Shown here: one piece after another, positions 48,011 through 56,982 of the stretch
Numbering within the stretch: position 1 is the first letter of the stretch
Layout of the letters: every line of letters begins with the position of its first letter
Source of the DNA: Gordonia amicalis NBRC 100051 = JCM 11271
GTDB lineage: Bacteria > Actinomycetota > Actinomycetes > Mycobacteriales > Mycobacteriaceae
DNA length: 64,000 nt
Assembly (NCBI RefSeq): GCF_000332995.1
Contig: NZ_BANS01000014.1
Location: 145,616-209,615, forward strand
Direction of reading: 5' to 3'
The notes under the pieces: generated by a model
Told to the model about the DNA's origin: nothing
Databases searched by the model: none
Seen by the model: only the letters and a program-made list of their open reading frames with translations
Made by a program: the position numbers and the translations under genes

Positions 48011-48697
48011 TCAGACTGTGGGGTCGCCGTAAGCAGCAGCGATGGCCTCGGAGTCGCGCCACCGGGAGTAGGTGGGAACCTGGGGCCACCCGGCGGGCGA
48101 GTCCTGCCACTCCTCCTGGCGCCCCCACGGCAGCACGTCGAGAAGGCCGAACGTGAACCCGAGCTGTTCGGTCCCACGACCCGCGGTGTGCCAGGTGCGG
48201 TACACCGTGTCGCCGTCTCGTAGGAAGACGTTGATCGCGAAACCCTCACCCGGAGCGGCGTCGACGTCGGCGGAGAAGGTCGTCCCTGCCGAGGAGTACC
48301 AGTCCATGCGGTTGCCGACGCGCTTCTTGTAGGCCAGTACTTCTTCGATCGGACCGTGGGTGATGATCACGAACCGGGCGTCGTAGTCGGCGAGGAAGTC
48401 GAGTCGGCTGAACTGCGTCGTGTACCCGGTGCATCCGGGGCACTGGTAGGTCGCGCCGGGATTCCACATGTGGTTGTAGACGATCAGCCGCGACCTCCCG
48501 TCGAAGACGTCGACGAGACGGATCGGCCCGTCGGGTCCGGTCAGGGTGTAGTCCGGCATCTCGACCATCGGCAGGCGACGGCGCTGCGCGGCGATCGCGT
48601 CCAGTTCGCGGGTGGCCGCCTTCTCCCTGGCGCGCAGTTCCGCCAGCGCGGCGGTCCAGGTGTCGTGGTCGGCCACGGGTGGAAGTTGATCGCTCAT
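48011..48697 (-). CDS. DUF899-family thioredoxin-like protein
   Basis: A 228-residue DUF899 protein with a thioredoxin-like fold. The sequence LIVYNHMWNPGATYQCPGCT carries a CxxC (CPGC). RFVIITHGPIEEVLAYKKRV, NVFLRDGDTVYRTWHTAGRG and the C-terminal WQDSPAGWPQVPTYSRW are also family-typical. Function is unknown; a redox or dithiol role is presumed. The ATG at 48697 has AAGGG upstream. It lies 90 bp upstream of the response regulator on the same strand and could be co-transcribed. Confidence 0.9.
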   Translation of the reverse strand: MSDQLPPVADHDTWTAALAELRAREKAATRELDAIAAQRRRLPMVEMPDYTLTGPDGPIRLVDVFDGRSRLIVYNHMWNPGATYQCPGCTGYTTQFSRLDFLADYDARFVIITHGPIEEVLAYKKRVGNRMDWYSSAGTTFSADVDAAPGEGFAINVFLRDGDTVYRTWHTAGRGTEQLGFTFGLLDVLPWGRQEEWQDSPAGWPQVPTYSRWRDSEAIAAAYGDPTV

Positions 48698-48760
48698 CGC
48701 GGTGCCCTTTCGATCGATGCGGATGGTCCCGCAGAGGCAGACCACGGCGCGGAGCTCAAC

Positions 48761-49968
48761 TCATCGCTGCCGCATGTACGGCGCGGCGTACCCGATCTTC
48801 ATGGGTGCCTCGCCGAGCCACGCCGCCAGCTCCGCGGCCCGCGCGTCGAGTTTCCTCCGGGCCTCGGCCGGCAGGGGTTCGAGCGGGTGGATCGCGATCG
48901 AGTTGTCATCCCGGCGATACCAGCCGCCGACGATCCGCCGGCCCACCACGCGGTCTGGCCGCCGTTGCCCACCGAGTCGAAGACCGCGGGTCCGTGATCG
49001 CCGAGGTAGAAATCGCGCTCCTTGAAGCCCATCGTCGTGGGATCGAGTTCGGGCAGCAGCACCGCCTGCGGTTCGCAGTCCTCGGCGTCCCCGTCCCCGT
49101 CCTCGTTGTCGCTGTCGCCGGGAAGGTCGTCGGGCAACACATGGCCGACGCCGCCGCCATCCAGGTCGACCTCTACCGTGCCGAGGTCGGCGAGCGCGAC
49201 ACGCACCGCGGTCTTGGTGGAACCCAGCCACCACACGATGTCGGTCTCGGTGCCCGGGCCGTACGTGCGCAGCCAGCGTTCGATGAGCGCTTTGTGCCCG
49301 TCGTGCACACTCGGCACGTCCGGGGTCTCGCCGAGCCACACCTTCATCGACGTCCACGCAGGGCGGGACAGATGCCAGTCGAGGCGGTTGGGTCCACGGA
49401 CGATGTCGCCCGAGGCGTCGAGCATGTTGAGCACCCGCGGCCCGAAATGACTCTTACCGGCCCACGACTTGCCCTCGCCGAAGATGATCGACCCGTCCAG
49501 GGCGGGCAGTCGGCCGCGGAGTTCGGTGGACGTCAGGGACTCGCCGCCCGCGAGCTCGGCGAGGACCGCATCCCGCGCGGTCTCGATCCAGCCCTCCGGG
49601 TCGACCTCGGGAGTGCGCCGGAGATCGCGGAGCATGTTGGTGCGCTCGGAGGCAGAGATGCGGGGACCGAGCGCACCGATCGACTCGGCCAGAAGATCTC
49701 GGGGGAAGGCGAAGAGTGTTCGGCGCATCGCGAGATGTCTGACGAGGGTCCGGTCCCCGTACAGCGCGGTGTCGATGTCGGTGCGGGCGAGACCGTCGAC
49801 CCGCGCCCAGGCGGACAGGTACACCGTCGACGGCGTGGTCGAGTGGAGGCCGACCATCGTCCTCGCGGCGTCGACGGCGGACGGTGCTCGCGACGCGGCG
49901 TCGAGATGCATGCGACGCATCAGACGGGAACGGCGCTGGGCGTCGGTGATGCGGGGTCGCACTGGCAT
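48761..49968 (-). pseudogene. AlkZ-like winged-helix protein, one frameshift
   Basis: A member of the HTH_42 (winged helix, AlkZ/YcaQ-like) family, which includes DNA glycosylases that unhook crosslinks. From the ATG at 49968 the frame is intact through MVGLHSTTPSTVYLSAWARV, LRDLRRTPEVDPEGWIET and LLPELDPTTMGFKERDFYLG to GQTAWWAG. It then shifts near 48943, where one C appears to be missing, and continues in the next frame as RIVGGWYRRDDNSIAIHPLE to APYMRQR. Repaired length is about 402 residues. The lesion removes only the last 60 residues from the native frame. It may be a sequencing error; the family's usual catalytic QxQ/QxD motif was not located. Confidence 0.8.
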
Positions 49969-50456
49969 GCCGCGATCCTAGTGATCTGCCGAGCCGAGGA
50001 AGCAGAGGAAAAGGGGGAGCCGGGAAGAGGGGAAGCGGGTGCCGGAGACCGGCCGACCCCCATCGACCCGGTACCCCGGCACCCGCCCGGTTGCGTGGGC
50101 CGGACGACACACAGCCCCCGACGGGCAGTGCCTGAGAACACCTCCGTGTGTCCTGCGACCGACGCATCCTTACGCTCCCGACCCCCGGTCGGGAACGCCC
50201 ACCAAGGAGACCCCACCGCGCGAACCGAGTACAGCCGCCGTTCGGAATCGGGCGCGAACATCCAGGTCAGGACGCGAACGGACTATCCGGACCGGACACA
50301 GGCGAATCCGGATCCGGACGTGTTCAGGTCAGATGACCTGGTCGCTCGTGGCCCGACGTGTCCGTCGCCACGGCCTCCAACGCTGGCGCCCCCGTCCCAC
50401 CTGTCGCAGAATGGGTCGGTCGATCAATCGTGCAGTCGGAGCGTGGAGTCGGGTGA
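49969..50456. other. Intergenic region upstream of the nSTAND-WD40 gene
   Basis: About 490 bp without a convincing gene. Several CCGGA-containing repeats cluster at 50285-50320, and a perfect palindrome is found at 50325-50340. Reading frames here on both strands look like compositional shadows. It must hold promoters for the divergent winged-helix and nSTAND genes. Confidence 0.5.
50325..50340. promoter_or_regulatory. Perfect palindrome upstream of nSTAND-WD40 gene
   Basis: CAGGTCA-GA-TGACCTG has perfect 7-bp arms and lies 117 nt before the start at 50457. It is a candidate operator, conceivably for the gene's own N-terminal helix-turn-helix. Confidence 0.55.
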
Positions 50457-53400
50457 GTGGATTTCGGTGAAGCGCTCGCGCGCCTGTTCGTGCAAGCGGG
50501 TCGCCCCACCCTTCGGGCATCGGCGGCCCGGGCCAAGGTCTCCGCGCAGCGGATCAGCGACTGGCGCAACGGCCGGCATCTGCCCCGCGACTTCGCGACC
50601 GTCGAACCACTCCTGGTCTGGCTGACGTCCCGGGCGGTGGCCGCGGGTGTCGCCGATGCCCTCACGATTCCCCAGTGGCGAGAACTGTGGCACCGCCACC
50701 TGAATCAGGAGGCGCACGAAACCCCCGCGCCGCCGGCCCGCCACGCCCGACCCTATGCCGGACTGGCCACTCTCACCGCCGCCGACAGCGAGCTGTACTT
50801 CGGCCGCGACGACCTCGTCGGCGTCCTCGTCGACACGATCATCACCGCCGGGTCCGGGCCCTCGATGCTGTCGCCCTCTTCCCGGCTCGTCGTCGTCACG
50901 GGGGTGTCGGGTTCGGGCAAGTCGTCGCTGCTGCGTGCCGGACTGGCCCGCGACCCGCGGATCTCGACACCACGTCTCGCGGAGGTCACCCCGGACGGGC
51001 TCACCATCGCGCCGCCTGTCGACGGTGAGACCGACGCGGTCATCGTCATCGACCAGTTCGAGAACGTCTTCTCCCTTGCCGACGAGCTGCGATCGGCCAC
51101 GATGCGCGAGGTCGAGGAACTCGCGGCCGACACCGTCGTGGTGGTGGGGGTCCGCGCGGACTTCTTCAGCCAGTGTGTGGAACACCCGTTCCTCGCCGAC
51201 GCCTGGCAGAACCGCTGCGTGATCGTCTCGGAGATGACGCGCACCCAGCTCCGCGAGGTCATCACCGCCCCGGTCCGGCTGGCCGGTGGACGTATCGAGG
51301 CGGGCCTGGCCGATGTGATGATCACCGACCTGTACGAGGCGTCGACGGTCGGCGACCGCGCCGGGAGGCTGCCTCTGCTGGCCCACGTCCTCCAGGCGAC
51401 CTGGGCACGACGGTCCGGCAACCGCATGACCCTCTCCGGCTATCGCGCGACCGGTGGCATCGCCCGCGCGGTCGCCGACACTGCGGAAGCCGCGTGGGAG
51501 GCCATCGCCCCCGAACACCGCGACCTCGCCCGCGCGGTCCTGTTGTCCCTCGTACATGTGGGTCCGGCCGGGATCGCGCTGCGGGTGCCGCTGTCGACCT
51601 CGACCGTCAGCAGCCGCTTCCCACCCGAGGTCTCGACCGTCATCGACGAGTTCGCGCAGGCCCGGCTGCTGACCGTGTCCGCCGAGTCGGTGATGCTGGT
51701 GCACGACGTGGTGCTGACCGCGTGGCCGCGCCTGGCCGCGTGGATCGCCGACGACTCCGACACCCACGTGTGGTGGCAGCAGCTCGACGCCGACACCCAG
51801 TCGTGGGTGGACAACGGCCGGAGCCGCTCGTTCCTCTACACCGGTTCGCGACTCGACGACGCGAAGCGCCACCGCGAAGCCCTGCGCAGCAACTACGTCC
51901 ACCTGCTGAGCAGGGACAACGACGAGTTCCTCGACTCCGCGGTCGCGGCGCAGCGTCGGCGCCGACTGTTGCAGGTGGGCGCGGTCTCGGTGATCGCGGT
52001 CCTTGCGATCGCGGCGTCGATCACCGCGGTCATCGGTTTCCGACAGGCACACGACCTGCGACAGCAGCGAAACGCCGCGGAACGCGCGGCCCTGCTGTCC
52101 CACATCGACAGCATGGAGCACTCGAATCCGTCGTTGGCGGCGCGGCTCCTCCTCGTCGCGCATCAGCTCTACCCCGACGATCCGACGGTGGCCGGGCGCC
52201 TGCGCGGCGCGGCCACCAGCCCGCTCGCCACACAGATCACCGGTCACACCGGTCCCGTGTACGACCTGGCGTTCGACCGGTCGGGCCGCTACCTCGCCTC
52301 GGCGAGCGGCGACCGCACGGTCCGGGTGTGGGAGAGCACCGACAGCACTCCTCGCTACCGCGCAGTGGCCACCCTGCGCGGGTTCGGCAACTACGTCACC
52401 TCCACCGGCTTCCACCCGACCCGACCGCTCCTGGCCACCTCCAGCGGTGACGGTTCGGTCCGGGTCTGGGACCTCTCCGATCCCGCCCGGCCGGTGCTGC
52501 GGGTGACGGTGCCGCTGCGCCGCGGCACCGTCTACATGGCCCGCTTCTCCGCCGACGGGCGCACACTCGCCGCCTCGTCCGACGACGGTTCCATCACGGT
52601 GTTCGCGGTGTCGCCGACCGGGACACTGCGCGAGACCGCGGTGATCCGGGGTCACGGTGCCGCCGCGCGAACGCTGTCCTTCAGCCCCGACGGACGGCTG
52701 CTCGCCAGCGGCGGGGACGACCGCGTCGTGCGTCTGTGGACCACCGGCGAGCAGCCCGCGCCCGTCGGCGAACCCATCACCGGGTTCCCCAGCATCACGC
52801 ACGCCGTCGCCTTCAGCCCGGACAGTCGCTCACTGGCCGTCACCGGCGACAGCCCGAACGCCCAACTCTGGGACGTGACACAGCCGATGTCCCCCCGGCC
52901 GCTCAGCACGGCACTCCCGACCGCCACCGCCGGCTCCTGGTCGGTCACTTTCGATCCGACGGGTTCGCAGATCGCCTCGGCACGCGCCGACGGCATGGTC
53001 CGGGTGTGGAACACGACGAATCGCAGTTCGCCCACGGCCCAGTGGGCGCTGCAGACCGCCTCCGAGCAGGGTTCCGTGCGCACCTTCTCGGCCGCCTTCG
53101 ACCCGACCGGTGACCGCCTCGTGTCCGGACGGTCCGACGGCACGATCGACGTCTGGTCGTTGCCCGACCGTTCGGTCCCCGACCGGGGCGGCACGATCAG
53201 CGGGGTGGCCACCGACCCGGCGCAGCGCATCCTCGCGACCGTCGGCTCGGACACCACCCTCAACGTCTGGACCCTGGACGGCCCGGAGATGTCCCTGCGT
53301 TCCCGCACTCCCGTCCAGCGGCGGGTCAACGACCACCCGCGCGTCTCGGTGAACGAACGCGGAACCCTCGCGGCGACGGCCAACAACAACGGCGGTCTCG

Positions 53401-54209
53401 TCGAACTGTGGGACATCGGCAACCCGGACGCACCCCGTGCCGCAGCCAGATTGCCGGTCGCGACGCGCTACTCGTTCCCGGTCGGGTTCGCGCCCACCGG
53501 CAACGTCCTCGCGACCGGCGACACCGACACCACGATCGCCCTGTGGGACACCAGCGACCCCACCTCGCCGACCCGCATCGGTGCTCCCCTCCGCGGTCCG
53601 GCCGACCTCATCCGCAGCGTCGCCTTCAGCCCCGACGGCACCCGCCTCGCGGTGACCTCCGACGACAAGCGCGTGTACATCTACGACCTGACCACTCGGG
53701 ACACCAAACCGGTGACAGTGATCGCCGACGACGCACCCGTCACGCAAGCGGCCTTCGACGACGACGGCGCGGTCCTGGTCGTGGCCGCCCGCGATCTGTC
53801 CACCTGGCGGCTGCCGGCAACGGACACCGACGGCGAGGCCGAACTGATCGACCGGCATGAGGACATGTACGCCAACACGCTGTCCATGTCGCCCAACCGG
53901 ATCGCGGTGGGCACCTCCACGCACGAGCTGATCAGCTTCGCGCTCGCCGACGACGGCACGCTGAGCGATCGGCAGTCGGTGGGGTCGCTGCTCAACTCCA
54001 CCGACACCACCACGACCTGGCAGGTCCCGGTCCGGCTCCCGGCGGACGACGAGATCATCGCCGGCGGCGACACCACCGGCAACGTCTACGTGCACACGCT
54101 GGCGGTGCCCGACGCCCGCGAATGGGTATGCGACAGCACGACTCCCATGACCGAGGCGCAGCGGGAGACCTATCTGCCCCACGCCGACATCCGGGGCGAC
54201 TGCGACTGA
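50457..54209 (+). CDS. HTH-nSTAND1 NTPase-TM-WD40 signalling protein
   Basis: A 1250-residue multidomain protein. Residues 1-60 resemble a helix-turn-helix (RASAARAKVSAQRISDWRNG). An nSTAND1-type P-loop NTPase covers about 105-450, with FGRDDLVGVLVDTII, Walker A VVVTGVSGSGKSSLLRAG and Walker B AVIVIDQFENVFSLADE. One membrane helix follows at about 505-528 (LLQVGAVSVIAVLAIAASIT), then a C-terminal WD40 propeller of many blades (about 580-1200; e.g. LASASGDRTVRVWES, LATSSGDGSVRVWDL, LASGGDDRVVRLWTT). STAND ATPases are ligand-gated switches in signalling, programmed death and phage defence. The effector is not obvious; the HTH suggests DNA binding at the membrane. It is convergent with a carboxylesterase gene, with no evident partner gene. 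Confidence 0.88.
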   Translation: MDFGEALARLFVQAGRPTLRASAARAKVSAQRISDWRNGRHLPRDFATVEPLLVWLTSRAVAAGVADALTIPQWRELWHRHLNQEAHETPAPPARHARPYAGLATLTAADSELYFGRDDLVGVLVDTIITAGSGPSMLSPSSRLVVVTGVSGSGKSSLLRAGLARDPRISTPRLAEVTPDGLTIAPPVDGETDAVIVIDQFENVFSLADELRSATMREVEELAADTVVVVGVRADFFSQCVEHPFLADAWQNRCVIVSEMTRTQLREVITAPVRLAGGRIEAGLADVMITDLYEASTVGDRAGRLPLLAHVLQATWARRSGNRMTLSGYRATGGIARAVADTAEAAWEAIAPEHRDLARAVLLSLVHVGPAGIALRVPLSTSTVSSRFPPEVSTVIDEFAQARLLTVSAESVMLVHDVVLTAWPRLAAWIADDSDTHVWWQQLDADTQSWVDNGRSRSFLYTGSRLDDAKRHREALRSNYVHLLSRDNDEFLDSAVAAQRRRRLLQVGAVSVIAVLAIAASITAVIGFRQAHDLRQQRNAAERAALLSHIDSMEHSNPSLAARLLLVAHQLYPDDPTVAGRLRGAATSPLATQITGHTGPVYDLAFDRSGRYLASASGDRTVRVWESTDSTPRYRAVATLRGFGNYVTSTGFHPTRPLLATSSGDGSVRVWDLSDPARPVLRVTVPLRRGTVYMARFSADGRTLAASSDDGSITVFAVSPTGTLRETAVIRGHGAAARTLSFSPDGRLLASGGDDRVVRLWTTGEQPAPVGEPITGFPSITHAVAFSPDSRSLAVTGDSPNAQLWDVTQPMSPRPLSTALPTATAGSWSVTFDPTGSQIASARADGMVRVWNTTNRSSPTAQWALQTASEQGSVRTFSAAFDPTGDRLVSGRSDGTIDVWSLPDRSVPDRGGTISGVATDPAQRILATVGSDTTLNVWTLDGPEMSLRSRTPVQRRVNDHPRVSVNERGTLAATANNNGGLVELWDIGNPDAPRAAARLPVATRYSFPVGFAPTGNVLATGDTDTTIALWDTSDPTSPTRIGAPLRGPADLIRSVAFSPDGTRLAVTSDDKRVYIYDLTTRDTKPVTVIADDAPVTQAAFDDDGAVLVVAARDLSTWRLPATDTDGEAELIDRHEDMYANTLSMSPNRIAVGTSTHELISFALADDGTLSDRQSVGSLLNSTDTTTTWQVPVRLPADDEIIAGGDTTGNVYVHTLAVPDAREWVCDSTTPMTEAQRETYLPHADIRGDCD

Positions 54210-54214
54210 GATGG

Positions 54215-55840
54215 TCAGCGGAAGCCGAGCACTTCCTCGCCCCACGCCTCCCACAGGTCGCCGTCGAGATTCTGGACCACCCGGTCCTCGGCGTCGATGC
54301 GCAACACCGGTCGACGACCGGTGTCGTAGGTCGGCCAGCCGTCACCGAGCGGGCCGGCGTCGGGTGCGCGACCGTGCGCGAACGACGTCCACCGGCGCAT
54401 GAGTCTCTCCGACACGGCTTCTCCTTGTCTGCGTCCGCCGAGCAGGAACGTGATGTCCCGCGGACCCGAACCGAGATTCCCCCATACGTAGGGCACCTCG
54501 GTGGCATGGGCGGCGCCGAGACCCAACAACCGGAACATCCTGGTGGTCCAGTCATATCGGTAGACGTAGACGGGCGCCCGATGTGCATGGACATCCGCGA
54601 GCCACAGCGTGGGCATGCGGAACGCGACGTCGCGCGCCACCCCGAGACCGGTGACCTTGGGGCGCAGACCCGAGTACGCCGAAAGCACTTGTGCGCGTTC
54701 GGGCAACACCACCTCGGGGTATTCCTCGCGCATGCCGGCGAACATCCGCTCGATCTCCTCGGTCGTGATCGGCATGAGCGGCGACTTCATGTATTTGAAG
54801 AGGTTCGCCTCGTCGCGGTTGGTCCCGATGATCAGCGGGACGGGCAGCGCCCGACCGTCACGGTAGACGTCGAGGGGATATTCGGGCAGCAGGTCGCCGT
54901 CGACCACCGGGGCGAAGGCGATGGTGCCGGGCGATTCGGTGGGAACCTTGGCGAACAGTTCCGTGGTCAGCGTCGAACACCTTGCGCCGTCGAGGGATTC
55001 GAGACGTTCCACCACCCCCGCCGTGTCGCCCGGGTCCTCGACACCGACGGTCTCGAGCAGCATCTGCGCGACGCGGGCGGCCCGGTCGGCGCCGTACATC
55101 GACGTCACCGGCGAACTCTGTGCGATCGCGCGGCCGAACAGCCCCTCCGCCGCGGGCATCGTCAACAGCGCGGTGACGAGCCCGGCGCCCGCCGACTCAC
55201 CGAACAGGGTCACCTTGTCCGGATCGCCGCCGAAGGCAGAGATGTGGTCGCGCACCCAGGCCAGCGCCGTGAGGACGTCGCTGAGGCCGACGTTCGACTC
55301 GAAGCGGGGATCGATCGACGACAGGTCGGCGAACCCGAGCACGCCGAGCCGGTAGTTCAGGGTCACGATCACCACGTCGCCGGTGGCGGCGAGCGCCGCG
55401 CCGTCGTAGTACGGCTGGCTGCCGGAACCCAGCACGTACGCTCCGCCGTGCAGCCAGACCATGACCGGCAGTGCGACGGCGTCGTGCGCATGCTCCGACG
55501 CCCCCGGTGGTGTCCACACGTTGAGGAACAGACAGTCCTCGTCCATCACGACGTCCGGTCCGAGCCGGACGGCCGGGTTGAGTTCCTGCGGGCACACGGC
55601 GCCGAACATCTGGGCGTCGATGACGGTGTCGGCGTCGCCGTCGGGGATCAGCGGCCGGGCACGACGCCATCGCAGGTCGTCCAGAGGCGGCCGCGCATAT
55701 CGGATACCGCGCCAGACATCGGCGCGGTCGGTGGCGACCCCGCGGTAGGTACCCAGCGCGGTACGAGCAAGCGGATCCGCGGCCGGGGACGCCGACGTCG
55801 TCTCGGCTACGGCGGAGATACCGGGTTCGTCGTGCTCCAT
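54215..55840 (-). CDS. Type B carboxylesterase
   Basis: A 541-residue esterase/lipase of the carboxylesterase (cholinesterase-like) family. The oxyanion motif is VMVWLHGGAYVLGSG, the nucleophile lies in VTLFGESAGAGLVTALLTMP, and DEDCLFLNVWTPPG is the second signature. An acidic residue (GTNRDEANLF) and a His (AAHATEVPYVWG) complete the triad. It probably hydrolyses short or aromatic esters in the cytosol; the substrate is unknown. The ATG at 55840 is preferred to an in-frame GTG at 55870. Stop codons of this gene and the nSTAND gene are 5 bp apart, tail to tail. Confidence 0.92.
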   Translation of the reverse strand: MEHDEPGISAVAETTSASPAADPLARTALGTYRGVATDRADVWRGIRYARPPLDDLRWRRARPLIPDGDADTVIDAQMFGAVCPQELNPAVRLGPDVVMDEDCLFLNVWTPPGASEHAHDAVALPVMVWLHGGAYVLGSGSQPYYDGAALAATGDVVIVTLNYRLGVLGFADLSSIDPRFESNVGLSDVLTALAWVRDHISAFGGDPDKVTLFGESAGAGLVTALLTMPAAEGLFGRAIAQSSPVTSMYGADRAARVAQMLLETVGVEDPGDTAGVVERLESLDGARCSTLTTELFAKVPTESPGTIAFAPVVDGDLLPEYPLDVYRDGRALPVPLIIGTNRDEANLFKYMKSPLMPITTEEIERMFAGMREEYPEVVLPERAQVLSAYSGLRPKVTGLGVARDVAFRMPTLWLADVHAHRAPVYVYRYDWTTRMFRLLGLGAAHATEVPYVWGNLGSGPRDITFLLGGRRQGEAVSERLMRRWTSFAHGRAPDAGPLGDGWPTYDTGRRPVLRIDAEDRVVQNLDGDLWEAWGEEVLGFR

Positions 55841-55912
55841 CTGTACATCGTGCCCTGCAAGAGGAACCACGGGTGGCCGGAACGCGCACCTCGGCTGGGT
55901 AAAGTGCAGACC

Positions 55913-56266
55913 ATGGATGTACTACGCAACGTCGTAATTCTGCTGCACATCGTCGGCTTCGCGGTGACCTTCGGAACCTGGGTCTCGCAGGCGGTCACCC
56001 GCGAGTTCCGGTTCACCCGCGTCATGGACTACGGCGTGCTGCTGTCGTTCATCACCGGACTCGCGCTCGCCGCGCCGTGGCCCGCCGGGATCGACCTGAA
56101 CTACCCGAAGATCGGCATCAAGCTGGTCATCCTCGTCGCCCTCGGTGCGATCCTCGGCATCGGCAGCGCGCGACAGAAGCGCACCGGTGAACCGGTGCCG
56201 CGTGCACTGTTCTGGACCGTGGGCGCGTTGTCGCTGCTCGCAGCCGGTCTCGCCGTCATCTGGTGA
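55913..56266 (+). CDS. Small four-helix integral membrane protein
   Basis: A 117-residue membrane protein with four hydrophobic helices (VVILLHIVGFAVTFGTWVSQ, YGVLLSFITGLALAAPW, GIKLVILVALGAILGIGSA and ALFWTVGALSLLAAGLAVIW). A conserved-looking His sits in helix 1 and an arginine-rich loop between. No enzyme motif is seen; the layout is like small heme- or copper-handling membrane proteins, but this is not established. The ATG at 55913 is used; the huge open frame upstream is antisense to the esterase gene. A strong terminator follows directly. Confidence 0.7.
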   Translation: MDVLRNVVILLHIVGFAVTFGTWVSQAVTREFRFTRVMDYGVLLSFITGLALAAPWPAGIDLNYPKIGIKLVILVALGAILGIGSARQKRTGEPVPRALFWTVGALSLLAAGLAVIW

Positions 56267-56304
56267 CACGAGAGGTGGCGGGCGTTCGAGCCCGCCACCT
56301 CGTG
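56267..56304 (+). terminator. Terminator hairpin sharing sequence with tRNA 3' end
   Basis: CACGAGAGGTGGCGGGC pairs with GCCCGCCACCTCGTG around GTTCGA (one bulged A). It begins immediately after the membrane-protein stop codon. Its right arm overlaps the first bases of the convergent tRNA's encoded CCA end. Confidence 0.75.
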
Positions 56305-56377
56305 GAGCCCCCTGTCAGGATTGAACTGACGACCGCTCGCTTACAAGGCGAGTGCTCTACCACTGAGCTAAGGAGGC
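56303..56377 (-). tRNA. tRNA-Thr (anticodon TGT)
   Basis: The minus strand folds as a complete cloverleaf. The acceptor GCCTCCT pairs with AGGGGGC, the D arm is in TAGCTCAGTGGTAGAGCA, and the anticodon stem is CTCGC/GCGAG with loop CTTGTAA (anticodon TGT, reading ACA threonine). The T arm contains GTTCAATCC. The discriminator base is T, and CCA is encoded at 56303-56305. Length is 75 nt including CCA. Confidence 0.95.
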
Positions 56378-56428
56378 GTGCGTGCGCGAGTATATCCACC
56401 GCGCCCGCGCCCGACCCAGCGGACCCGG

Positions 56429-56815
56429 TCAGGCCGGGATCGCGGCGACCGCCTCGATCTCCACCAACTGGTCGTCGTAGGCCAGTACCGAGACACCCAG
56501 CAGGCTGCCGGCCGGCTTGTGGTCACCGAAGGCCGCGGTCACCGCATCCCACGCGACCACCAGGTCGGCTTGTAGGTGTTCGGCGACGAAGACGGTGACC
56601 TTGGCCACGTCGGCCAGCGACGCACCCGCCTCGGCGAGTGCCGTCTCCAGGTTCGCCATGCACCTCCGGGCCTGTTCGCTGACGTTGCCCGGGGCGACGG
56701 TGGCGCCGTCCTCGTCGATGGGTGCGGCACCCGCGGTGAAGACGAGACTGCCGGGGGCCACTGTCGCACTTCGGGTGTGACCGTCACGGGCACCGTTGAT
56801 CTGCACTGAGGACAT
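56429..56815 (-). CDS. RidA (YjgF/YER057c/UK114) family protein
   Basis: A 128-residue RidA-family protein. The segments VAPGSLVFTAGAAPIDEDGA, QARRCMANLETALAEAGASL, VAKVTVFVAEHLQADLVVAW and the C-terminal DQLVEIEAVAAIPA match the trimeric fold. True RidA deaminates reactive 2-aminoacrylate using an Arg in the closing RVEIE-like motif; here that position reads LVEIEA without Arg, so this is more likely one of the non-archetypal Rid subgroups with a different substrate. It is divergent from thrE with a 167-bp gap. Confidence 0.85.
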   Translation of the reverse strand: MSSVQINGARDGHTRSATVAPGSLVFTAGAAPIDEDGATVAPGNVSEQARRCMANLETALAEAGASLADVAKVTVFVAEHLQADLVVAWDAVTAAFGDHKPAGSLLGVSVLAYDDQLVEIEAVAAIPA

Positions 56816-56982
56816 GCCACGATCCTAGAGTGCCGCGGCGGGCTCGCGGCCCTGCGTGAGTTCCGCCGTGTCCCGGTGGTTCGCAGACGAGATCGATTCG
56901 GTGTCAAGATCGAAGCGGCAGTCGGCGACGATCGACGACTCCCCACCGACCGCGAACGTTCGACCGATCCAAGGAGACATGC

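Noticed and set aside
50424..52802. 792-codon minus-strand open frame opposite the nSTAND gene
   Set aside because: Composition is repetitive Gly/Arg/Asp with no recognisable motif; the plus strand carries clear P-loop and WD40 signatures.
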